Source: JAFEDN01 sp963712715
GTDB lineage: Bacteria; Pseudomonadota; Gammaproteobacteria; Coxiellales; Coxiellaceae
Direction: 5' to 3'
Assembly (NCBI GenBank): GCA_963712715.1
Contig: CAVQJI010000058.1
Span: 124,001 to 188,000, forward strand
Length of the DNA stretch: 64,000 bases
The position numbers were made by a program, and so were the translations under genes. Below, piece after piece: positions 18,529-29,400 of the stretch (position 1 is the stretch's first letter; each line of letters opens with the position of its first letter). The notes under the pieces were generated by a model that was not told where the DNA came from, searched no databases, and saw only the letters and a program-made list of their open reading frames with translations.

Positions 18529-21500
18529 TCAGATCAGCCCAAACTGGGTCGTGTCTGATGAATATGAAATGGAACCCGAATTTGGCTGAAATAAATTAGG
18601 CCATGTATTATGTGTTATATTCTGATAAGCCTTTTCCAGTGAAGAGAGTATCCCGGTATCCTGATAATTTAACGCACGATATTTTTTGATAGCAAATTCT
18701 ATCTTTCGTGCGGCATTATTCGTGTTTTTTATTAAAAATTGAGTGATCTCAGGACGACTATTAATAATCGCACTGATTAAAGGGCATGGACGTTCGTTCA
18801 CAGGAGAGCTTTTATCCTCTATTTCTAAAGAGGCCTTATACTCATGCAGCAGTATAACCAGATCCAGGCGATTATTTTTAATGGCAATAAAAATAGGAGC
18901 AGGCTGGGTAGATTCGAGGTCCATAAAGCCATCAGGATTAGCTCCTTTAGAAAGTAGGTATTCAACGATATCCGCATGACCCTGTTTCAATGCGAAGTGT
19001 AAAGAATTACAGCAAATTCCACCATTTAATGGATGCCTTTCGGTCTTTAGCGAAAAGCACGTATTTTCCACAATACATTGAACACCTTCCAGCCAATTTT
19101 TAAGGATAGCTGCAATCAGAGGAGTCCCACAGGCGATTTTTTCAGAATAGATATGGTAGCCGGCATTATAGAGAAGAGCAGATCTGTAATAATAAGATTC
19201 CAAATGACTCCATTTATGGCAAAATTCTGTTAATCCTTTTATATCTTTATTTCCTATATAATAAAATAACATCTCAGAACTGGCTCCATTATAAAAATTC
19301 AATGTCTTAATTAACCCGGGATTCTTGCTTATGGCTACCATACCATTAGTATTTATTCGAAAATGATTTCTATTATTATAGAATTCTAATGGCATTTCTC
19401 CCCTGGATATCAGGGTTGTTTGAAATTCAATTTGAATTTTATTCAATTGATTTAAAACAAACTCAAGCAAATCGGCACAACCCAAAATGGCCGCCACCAT
19501 TGCTAAAGATAAATCCATATTGGGAGAAATCCAGTTTTTATTCCAGTTTTGTTGTTGTCTTATAATTTGACAAACTTTTCTTTGATTACAGGCATAAGCG
19601 CAGGCATAAATCCATAATACGCTCTCAGACATTGGCTCATGGGGAGAGAAAACAAAAGAAAGTGCCTGAGGTAAATCAAAATAAACCACACTTCTGCGTG
19701 TGATAAATTCCATGTTGTTCAACAGAACAGTTTTATAACAAAAGGTTAAAAAACTTTGAAATCTTAACCGGCGGGCCAATGTTACAACGCTTTTACCAAA
19801 GCCGTCTTTTTGATAAAAAATTTTGTCAATCAGAGCGGGATCATTATTTTTCGATTCAATGAAGCGTTGGGCTCCTAATAGATTACGCTCTTCTACAAAT
19901 CTGAACAGTCGTATATAGTCATAATCGAATAAAGTATAATAACGAGGGTGCAAGGAGGCATACTGGTGATATAGACTTTTACTGAAATCAATCAGGTGAC
20001 TAACAGACAGGGGTTTAAAAAAATAAATGTCCAGGACCCGCTGTAAGACATTAAAAGCAAAAACTGAATGAGTTTGTAACAGATGCAGCAGGTCTTTTTC
20101 TTCTAAAAACCCTCCCGTTAAAATCCCAACCCATACACTGAGAGACAGCTTAAACCACGGGACACGCTTGCCCGGGAATTTTTCTACAGAATGTTTTTTT
20201 TCCTCTTTCCAGGTGAGAGAGGGGCCTTTTAAACTGGAAAGAACCTGATTAAAGGCGGCTTTGATTAAAAAATTTTCTCTCTTATGTTCAGCGTAAATCG
20301 ATAATCCCTTAAATAACAATTCAGAAGCTTTCTGGTTTCCAAGCTTCTGGACTATATATTGGATTATCGCCTCATTTTCATTGAGCGCGGCCTCAATGAG
20401 GGGAGAAGTAAACTTATTATCATAAGATACAGACGTCAGGGAGGCCTTGTTTTCAACCAATAATTTAACCAGTTGCAAATTATTTTTCCTGATCGCATAA
20501 AAAATCGGCGCCGGGTTTTTGTTATCAGAATAATCAAATGTTATGGGGTTTTTGTCACTGGAAAGTAAGTGTTTAACCATCTCTATCCGTTCAAATTCCA
20601 GGGCTAATCTTAAGTGACGTTTGAGAAAACTCTCATCAACCAAAGGAAATAGTTCTCCCTGCATGAGCAGGTATTTGAAACCTTGCATCCAGTTTTTTGC
20701 AATAGCCACACCCAAAGGAGAGAGTTGATGATCTGAATCTATATTGAGATATCGATTAAACAGATCTGAGTCCTGTCTTTGGGGAGCAGAACTATAAGCT
20801 AATCCTAGTCCTTTTAAGTCTTTACACTCTACAAAGTAGCAAAGTAAATTATGACAGTCAGAATCAGAACCCAATCTGGCGTCCTGTTCCATTAGACCAA
20901 AAATATAATCTATGATGACCTGATTCTTGCCAAACGCAGCCATTTCGATCGGAGAAAAACTGAGGCAGGGGCGTGTCACATAAAGATTGGCGGCATGGAA
21001 TGATTTCTTTCTTAATACCTGGTTATGAATGTGCTCCTGATGATTCACCCATGCCGGCCCATTGACTACTTCCAATGCCAGCTTCAACAAGTCATAGCTG
21101 CTGAGTAAAATCGCCATGCCGGCTAAAGATTGAGGCTCTTTTTGGTCCATCCAGGCTCTTTGCCAGGCTGATTTTTGGGAAATGATCCTGTATGGTTCAT
21201 CCTGTTTGCATATAAAGGCGCAGGCAAATATCCACAGAGCTTCATTGGACATGGAATGATTTAAATCATCCATGACTTCGGAGTAATTGCCTGTCTTCAC
21301 CAGAATGTCTGCATTCCGGTTTAATCGATGTCCCTCTACAATAAAAGTATTAAAACAAAAATCTAAAAATTTCTGCAGTTTATAGTGGCCGGCAAGGGAA
21401 ATGGCCGTCTGTCCCTTGCTATTTTTTTGATAAAACACCCGATCGATAAGATTGCTTTTGTTAGCCTTGAGTTGAGTGAGAATAAAATGCTGGGCCTTTT

Positions 21501-22506
21501 GAGCATCTTTCTTTTCAATGGCTTCAAACAATTCGGCATATACCGGATCGAACAAAGTATAATAGCGATTATTAAAGTATTTTCTTGTTGAATTCAGATT
21601 TTTGAGTAGTTTGATGTCATAAGCAATGACAGGTGAAAAAGGAAAGCAGCCAAATTTATCCTTGCAGATATAGACCATGGTCTGCCAGGCGATTAGGGCA
21701 AAATTTCTGTTGAGAAAAGATAAAGAGTCCAGATCACTCTTATTCAAAAATCCGGCTATCGATATCCAAAGCTCATCAGGAAAATCTTTTTTAGTTAATA
21801 ATGCCTTTTTTTGGTTAAGTACTTCCAGTTTCAAATTGTCATCGAGATCCTCTTCTTCTTTAACAATGCAGTCCCAGTTAAAATGTTGACCTATTTTGAT
21901 TAATAATGCCTCTTTTTGATTAAGTACTTCCAGTTTCAAATCGTTTGTTTCTTCATTTTCATCGTTATCGTCATCCTCATCGACAATCTCTTCAGTGTCA
22001 TCTTCAGGTATTTCTTTAATTTTCGCCTGAATTTTCATCAGTTCGCGTTTATAATGACCATGACCATGTTTCTCGAAAAAAAGGACTGAATCCATAAAAA
22101 GGTCATACTCAATTTTTTTTGTGGTAAACTCTGCCCGGTTTTGATACTTCTTTAGAAAACGTTTTAATTTTTCGGCTTTTTCAATAACTGAATTATTTAT
22201 TTTTTCATTGTTTGAATTCTGTATAAGGCGATCAAATTTTTCGAAATACTCCTGCGCAATAGAAGCAAACTCTTTAAGATGGCAGATACGACGATAAAAT
22301 TTTTCCGAATCCTGAGGAGTGAATGGGTGGATCTTTAATTCTTTTTTGTATAAATTGAGTTCCTGACGGAAATCCCTATTTAATTCATCCAGATTATTAA
22401 GAATGCTATGACCGGATCTGCCCAACGTTTTTAGTTCATCTGAGTTTGTGTACTCCAGACTGTCCTGATTTTCATTCTGATTTACAATAGAAAAATTTTT
22501 CTTCAT
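18529..22506 (-). CDS. F-box/ankyrin giant protein, array copy 3 (intact, 1325 aa)
   Basis: Candidate secreted effector. Order: helical N-terminus (1-190), acidic stretch near 180-200, F-box at about 240-280 (FPDELWISIAGFLNKSDLDS then LSFLNRNFALIAWQ), module A from about 315, module B from about 854, and a Ser-rich tail ending TTQFGLI. The modules are homologous: both open with YYTLFD, then FYQK, then a LWI(F/Y)ACA motif and end in ankyrin-like pairs such as HADIVEYLLSKGANPDG. F-boxes bind Skp1 of host SCF ubiquitin ligases, ankyrins bind substrates. No signal peptide or membrane helix. It lies 34 bases from each neighbour, so the array is probably one transcript. Confidence 0.82.
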   Translation of the reverse strand: MKKNFSIVNQNENQDSLEYTNSDELKTLGRSGHSILNNLDELNRDFRQELNLYKKELKIHPFTPQDSEKFYRRICHLKEFASIAQEYFEKFDRLIQNSNNEKINNSVIEKAEKLKRFLKKYQNRAEFTTKKIEYDLFMDSVLFFEKHGHGHYKRELMKIQAKIKEIPEDDTEEIVDEDDDNDENEETNDLKLEVLNQKEALLIKIGQHFNWDCIVKEEEDLDDNLKLEVLNQKKALLTKKDFPDELWISIAGFLNKSDLDSLSFLNRNFALIAWQTMVYICKDKFGCFPFSPVIAYDIKLLKNLNSTRKYFNNRYYTLFDPVYAELFEAIEKKDAQKAQHFILTQLKANKSNLIDRVFYQKNSKGQTAISLAGHYKLQKFLDFCFNTFIVEGHRLNRNADILVKTGNYSEVMDDLNHSMSNEALWIFACAFICKQDEPYRIISQKSAWQRAWMDQKEPQSLAGMAILLSSYDLLKLALEVVNGPAWVNHQEHIHNQVLRKKSFHAANLYVTRPCLSFSPIEMAAFGKNQVIIDYIFGLMEQDARLGSDSDCHNLLCYFVECKDLKGLGLAYSSAPQRQDSDLFNRYLNIDSDHQLSPLGVAIAKNWMQGFKYLLMQGELFPLVDESFLKRHLRLALEFERIEMVKHLLSSDKNPITFDYSDNKNPAPIFYAIRKNNLQLVKLLVENKASLTSVSYDNKFTSPLIEAALNENEAIIQYIVQKLGNQKASELLFKGLSIYAEHKRENFLIKAAFNQVLSSLKGPSLTWKEEKKHSVEKFPGKRVPWFKLSLSVWVGILTGGFLEEKDLLHLLQTHSVFAFNVLQRVLDIYFFKPLSVSHLIDFSKSLYHQYASLHPRYYTLFDYDYIRLFRFVEERNLLGAQRFIESKNNDPALIDKIFYQKDGFGKSVVTLARRLRFQSFLTFCYKTVLLNNMEFITRRSVVYFDLPQALSFVFSPHEPMSESVLWIYACAYACNQRKVCQIIRQQQNWNKNWISPNMDLSLAMVAAILGCADLLEFVLNQLNKIQIEFQTTLISRGEMPLEFYNNRNHFRINTNGMVAISKNPGLIKTLNFYNGASSEMLFYYIGNKDIKGLTEFCHKWSHLESYYYRSALLYNAGYHIYSEKIACGTPLIAAILKNWLEGVQCIVENTCFSLKTERHPLNGGICCNSLHFALKQGHADIVEYLLSKGANPDGFMDLESTQPAPIFIAIKNNRLDLVILLHEYKASLEIEDKSSPVNERPCPLISAIINSRPEITQFLIKNTNNAARKIEFAIKKYRALNYQDTGILSSLEKAYQNITHNTWPNLFQPNSGSISYSSDTTQFGLI

Positions 22507-22540
22507 GGTATTTCTTTTCCTCTACTGATGACAACCACAA

Positions 22541-25500
22541 TCAGATCAGCCCAAACTGGGTCGTGCCTGATGAATATGAACTGGAACCCGAATTTGGCTG
22601 AAATAAATTAGGCCATGTATTATGTGTTATATTCTGATAAGCCTTTTCCAGTGAAGAGAGTATCTCGGTATCCTGATAATTTAACGCACGATATTTTTTG
22701 ATAGCAAATTCTATCTTTCGTGCGGCATTTTTCGTGTTTTTTATTAAAAATTGAGTGATCTCAGGACAATTATTAATAATCGCACTGATTAAAGGGCATG
22801 GACGTTCGTTCACAGGTTTGCTTTTATCCTCTATTTCCAAAGAGGCCTTATACTCATGCAGCAGTTTAACCAGATCCAGGCGATTATTTCTGATGGCATA
22901 AAAAATAGGAGCAGGACGGTGGTTTTCGGGATCCATGAAACCATCAGGATTGGCGCCTTTAGAGAGTAAGTATTCAACAATATTCGCATGACCCAGTTTC
23001 AGTGCGACAAGTAAAGAATCATCGACAATTCTATGATTCCACGGATTCCTTTCGGTCTTCACCGAAAAGCTGGTATTTTCCACAATACACTGAACACCTT
23101 CCAACCAATTTTTAAGAATAGCCGTATTCAGAGGAGTATAAGCTGAAGCCTGTAATGGTCCAGAGAGGATACGGTGGCAGGTATTAGGGAGAATAGACGA
23201 GGTGTAATAATAATTTTCCAAATGACCCCATTTCTTGCAAAATCCTGTTAATCCTTTTATATCTTTATTTCCTATATAATAAAATAACATTTCAGGACTC
23301 GCTTGATCATAAGAATTCAATGTTTTAATTAACCCGGGATTCTTACTTATGGCTGCCATTTGATTAGTATCCATTGGAAAACCCCGATTATTATAGAATT
23401 CTAATGGCATTTTTCCCCTGGTTATCAGGGTTGTTTGAAATTCTATTTGATTTGTATTCAATAGACTTAAAGCAAAATCAAGCAAATCGACACAACCCAA
23501 AATGGCCGCCACCATTGCTAAAGATAAATCCATAATACGCTCTCAGACATTGGCTCATTGGGAGAGAAAACAAAAGAAAGCGCCTGAGGTAAATCAAAAT
23601 AAACCACACTTCTGCGTGAGATAAATTCCATGTTGTTCAACAGAACAGTTTTATAACAAAAGGTTAAAAAACTTTGAAATCTTAAGCGGCGGGCCAATGT
23701 AACGACGCTTTCACCAAAACCGTCTTTTTGATAAAAAATTTTGTCAATCAGAGCGGGATCATTATTTTTCGATTCAATGAAGCGTTGGGCCCCTAATAGA
23801 TTACGCTCTTCTACAAATCTGAACAGTCTTATATAGTCATAATCGAATAAAGTATAATAACGAGGGTGGAAGGAGGCATACTGGTAATATAGATTTTTAC
23901 TGAAATCAATCAGGTGACAAACAGACAGGGGTTTTAAAAAATAAATGTCCAGGACCCGTTGCAAGACATTAACAGCAAAAACTGAATGAGTCTGTAACAG
24001 ATACAGCAGGTCTTTTTCTTCTAAAAAACCTCCCGTTAAAATCCCAACCCATACACTGAGAGACAGTTTAAAGCACGGGGCGCGCCTGCTCAGGAATTTC
24101 TCTTCAGAATGTTTTTTTTCTTCTTTCAAAGTGAGAGCGGGGTCACTTAGGTCACTTAAACTGGAAAAAACCTGATTAAAGGCTGCTTTGATTAAAGAAT
24201 TTTCTCTCTTATGTTTAGCATTAGCAGACAATCCAATATATAACTGTTCATAGGCTTCCTGTTTTCCAAGCTTCTGGATGATATATTGGGTCATCGCCTC
24301 ATTTTCATTGAGCGCTGCTTCAATGAGGGGAGAAATAAATTTATCATCATAAGCTAAAGGTGTCAGGGGGGTATTTGTTTTAACCAACAATTTAACCAGT
24401 TGCAAATTATTTTTTCTGATCGCATAAAAGATCGGCTTTGAAACCTGGTGTTTGTTACCCGAATAGTCCAATAGAGTGGTACTTGCGCCTTTGGAAAGTA
24501 AATATTTAACGATTTCTACCCGTTCAAATTCCAGGGCTAATCTTAAGTGACGTTGGAGAAAATTTTCATCATCCAAATTATGATTTTTTACCATCATGAA
24601 CATGTATTTAAAACCTTGAATCCAGTTTTTGGCAATAGCTACACCCAAAGGAGTGAGTTGATGATCTGAATCTATATTGAGATATCGGTTAAACAGATTT
24701 GAAAACCGATTTCGGAAAGCAACAGTATAAGACCCCAGTCCTTTTAAGTCCTTGCACTCTATAAAATAGCAAAGTAAATTAAGAGAGCCACGATTGAATC
24801 GGGCTGCCGATTTCATTAGATTAAAAACAGAATCTATGATGAGCTGATTCTTGCCAAACGCAGCCATTTCGGTAGGGGAAAAATTGAGACCCCGGCTTGT
24901 CACATAAAGATTGACGGCATGGAATGATTTCGCTCTAAATATTTGGTTGTAAATATGTTCCTCATTTCCCACCAGCGTCATGTTCAACAACTCCAGACTG
25001 CTGAGCAAAATCGCCATACCGGCTAAAGATTGAGGCTCTTTTTCATTCATCCAGCCTGTTTGCCAGGCTGGTTTTCGACGAATGTCTTCGTATAGTTTAA
25101 TCTGTTTGCATACAAAGGCGCAGGCAAATATCCATCGGGCTTCATTGGACATGGAATAATTTAAATCATCCATGACTTCGGAGTAACGGCCTGTCTTCAC
25201 CAAAAGGTCTGCATCCCGGTTTAATCGATGCCCCTCTACAATCAAAGTGATAAAACAAAAATCCAAAAATTCCTGCAGGTCATAACGGTCAGCGAGGGAA
25301 ATGACCGTTTCTCCGTTACTATTTTTTTGATAAAACACCCGATCGATGACATTACTTTTGTTAGCCTTGAGCTGAGTGAGAATAAAATGCCGGGCTTTTT
25401 CACAATTTTTGTTTTCAATGGCTTCAAATAATTCCGCATATGCCGGATCGAACAAAGTATAATAGCGATTATTAAAATATTTTCTTGTTGAATTCAGGAT

Positions 25501-26409
25501 CTTGAGTAATTTGATATCATAAGCCACGACAGGATGTGTGTTTTCAGGCGAATCAGGATCGAGTGAAAATGGAAAACAGCCAAATTTATCCTTGCAGATA
25601 ATGACCATGGTCTGCCAGGCGATTAGGGCAAAATTTTTGTTGAGATAAGATAAAGAGTCCAGGTCACGTTTATTCAAAAATCCCGCGATCGAGATCCAAA
25701 GCTCGCCGGGGAAATCTTTTTCTTTTTTCACAATGCTGTTTGTAATGGGTAAATTGGATTTGGGTATCCAGTTAAAATGTTGACCTACTCTGATTAATAA
25801 TGCTTTTTTCAGGTTAAATACTGCCAGTTTCAAATCGTTTGTTTCTTCATTTTCATCGTTATCGTTTTCGTCATCGTCATCGACATTCTCTTCATTGTCA
25901 TCTTCAGATATTTTTTCAATTTTCGCCTGAATTTTCATCAGTTCGAGTTTATGATGATTATAACCCTGTTTCCTGAAAAAAATGACTGAATTTCTAAAGA
26001 GATCATGCTCAATTTTTTTTATGATAAACTCTGCACGGGTTTGATAATTCATCAGAAAAATTTTTAATTCTTCCGATTTTTTAATAACTGAATTATTTAT
26101 TTCTTCACTGGTTGAATCCTGCATAAGCCGATCAATTTTTTCGGAATACTCCTGCGTAATAGAAGCAAACTCTTGAAGATGGCATATACGACGATAAAAT
26201 TTTTCCGAATCCTGAGGAGTGAATGGGTCGATCTTAAATTCTTTTTTGTATAAATCGAGTTCCTGAAGGAAATCGCTATTCAATTCATCCAGATTATTCA
26301 GAATACTATGACTAGGTTTGTCCGAAATTTTTAGTCCCTCTAAATTCGGGTATTCCAGACTGTCCTGATCTTCATTCCGATTTACAATAGAAAAATTTAA
26401 TTTCTTCAT
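22541..26409 (-). pseudogene. F-box/ankyrin giant protein, array copy 2 (broken by 97-bp deletion)
   Basis: The first 963 codons hold the N-terminus (MKKLNFSIVNRNEDQDSLEY), acidic stretch, F-box at about 231-270 (FPGELWISIAGFLNKRDLDS), module A and the start of module B, ending at SVLWIYL. The remaining 330 codons of module B and the tail TTQFGLI follow in another frame. At the join (23524-23534) a single ATAAATCCATA stands where intact copies have two, 97 bases apart, so the piece between them was deleted. The last 120 residues are almost identical to copy 3. Both halves could still be translated, but no start signal is evident for the second. Confidence 0.8.
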
Positions 26410-26443
26410 GCTGTTTCTTCTCCAGTTAAATATCCTGTCAGCA

Positions 26444-29400
26444 TCAGCTCAGTACACACTGCGTCGTGCTTGAGTAAGATGAATTGGAACCTGAAGATGA
26501 TGGCTGAAATAAATTAGGCCATGCATCATTGGTATTATGAGGGAGGTTTTTACCTGTTAAATTACGATAAGCCTTTTCCAGGTAAGATAAAATCCAGGCA
26601 TACGGACAATTTATCGCACGATATGTTTGGATAGCAACTTCTATCCGTTGTGCAGCATTTTGCGTATTTTTTATCAAAAATTGAGTGGTCTCAGTGCGAT
26701 TATTAACAATCGCATAAATTAAAGGGCATTGGTCCACAGAATAGTTTTCCCACTCTACTTCCAGAGAGGCTTTATACTCATGCAGTAGTTTAACCAGATC
26801 GAGGCGATTATGGCGGATGGCATAAAAAATAGGAGCAGGACGGTGGTTTTCGGGATCCATAAAACCATTAGGATTAGCGCCTTTAGAGAGTAAATATTCG
26901 ACAATATCTGCGTGACCATGGTCTATTGCTGAAATTAAAGCATTGGGAACAAAATAATTATTATTGGATGGATCCCTTTCAGTTTGAAGTGAAAAGCAGG
27001 TATTTTCCACAATACACTGAACACCTTCCATCCAATTTTTAAAAATAGCCGCAATAAGAGGAGTCATAGTCCATGATTCTGCAGAAGAGTGGATACGATA
27101 GCAGGTATTAGGGAGAAAGGGTGTTTTGTAATAATAAGGTTCCAAATGACCCCATTTCTGGCAAAATTCTGTTAATCCTTTGATATCTTTGTTTTCTATA
27201 TAATAAAATAACATCTCGGGACTTGTTCCATTATAAAAATTCAATGTCTTAATCAACCTGAGATTCTTGCTTATGGCTACCATATCATTAGTATTCATTG
27301 GATAATCTTCATTATTATAGAATTCTAATGGCATTTTTCCCCTGGATATCCGGGTTGTTCGATGTTCTATTTGATTTGTATTCAATTGATTTAAAGCAAA
27401 CTCAAGCAAATCGACACAACCCAAAATGGCTGCCGCCATTGCTAAAGAGAAATCACTATTGGGAGAAATCCAGTTTTTATTCCAGTTCGGTTTTTGTCGT
27501 ATAGTTTGACAAAATTTTCTTTGATTACAGGCATGAGCGCAGGCATAAATCCATAATACGCTCTCAGACATTGGCTCATTGGGAGAGAAAACAAAAGAAA
27601 GCGCCTGAGCTAAATTAAAATGAACCACATTTCTGCGTGAGATAAATTCCATGTTGTTCAACAGAATAATTCTATAACAAAAGGTTAAAAAACTTTTAAA
27701 TCCTAACCGGTGGGCCAATGTTACAACGCTTTCACCAAAGCCGTCTTTTTGATAAAAAATTTTGTCAATTAGAGCGGGATCATTTTTTTTCGATTCAATG
27801 AAGCGTTGGGCTCCTAATAGATTACGCTCTTCTACAAACCTGAACAGTCGTATATAGTCATAATCGAATAAAATATAATAACGGGGATGAAAGGAGGCAT
27901 ACTGGTGATATAGATTTTTACTGAAATCAATCAGGTGACAAACAGACAGGGGTTTAAAAAAATAAATGTCCAGGACCCGCTGTAAGACATTAAAAGCAAA
28001 AACCGAATGAGTCTGTAACAGATACAGCAGGTCTTTTTCTTCTAAAAATCCTCCCGTTAAAATCCCAACCCATACACTGAGAGACAGTTTAAACCACGGG
28101 GCGCGCCTACTCAGGAATTTCTCTTCAGAAGGTATTTTTTCCTCTTTCAAAGTGAAAGAGGGGCCATTTAAATTGGAAAAAATCTGATTAAAGGCGGCTT
28201 TGATTAAAGATTTTTCTCTCTTATGTTCAGCATAGGTCGCTAATCCCTCATTTAACACTTCAAACGCTTCCAGGTTTCCAAGGATCTCAATGAGATATCG
28301 AATAATTGCCTCATTTTCATTGAGAGCGGCTTCAATGAGTGGAAAAAAAACTTTATTATTATAAGTCACAGGCCTCAGTGAAGTAATGTCTTTTTCTAGC
28401 AATAAGTTAACCAGTTGCAAATTATTTTTTCTGATCGCATAAAATATCGGCGCCGGCGCCGGGCTTGTATAATCAGTATAATCAAATTTTTTAGGGCTTG
28501 CGCCTCTGTCAAGTAAATATTTAACGATCTCTACTCGTTCAAATTCCAGGGCTAATCTTAAGTGACGTGTGAGAAAAATTTCATCATCCAAAGAATAATA
28601 TTTTGCCTTCATGAACAGGTATTTGAAACCTTGCATCCAGTTTTTTGCAATGGCCACACCCAAAGGAGTGAGTTGATGATCTGAATCTACATTGAGATAT
28701 CGATTAAACAGATCTGAATCCTGATTTAGGGAATCTCTAGTATAAAATACCAGTCCTTTTAAATCCTTACACTCTATAAAGTAGCAAAGTAAATTATGGT
28801 AGCCAGAATTGAATATGGCTGTCGGTTCCATTAAGCCAAAAATATAATCTATGATGACCTGATTCTTGCCAAACGCAGCCATTTCGATTGGGGAAAAATT
28901 GAGGCCGGTGCTTGTCACATAAAGATTGGCGGCATGGAATGATTTCTCTCTTAACACCTGGTTATGAATGTGTTCCTGATGATTCACCCATTCCGGCCCA
29001 TCGACTACTTCCAATGCCAGCTTCAACAAGTCATAGCTGCTGAGTAAAATCGCTATGCCGGCTAAAGATTGAGGCTCTTTTTCGTCCATCCAGGTTCTTT
29101 GCCAGGCTGATTTTTGGGTAATGTCCTCGTATAGTTCAACCTGTTTGCATAGACAGATGCAGGCAAATATCCACAGAGCTTCATTGGACATGGAATGATT
29201 TAAATCATCCATGACTTCGGAGTAACGGCCTGTCTTCACCAAAAGGTTTGCACCCCGGCTTAATCGATGTCCCTCTACAATAAAAGTATTAAAACAAAAA
29301 TCTAAAAATTTTAGCAGTTTATAGCGGCCAGCCAGGGAAATGGCGGTTTCTCCGTCGCTATTTTTTTGATAAAACACCCGATCGATGACATTAGTTTTTT

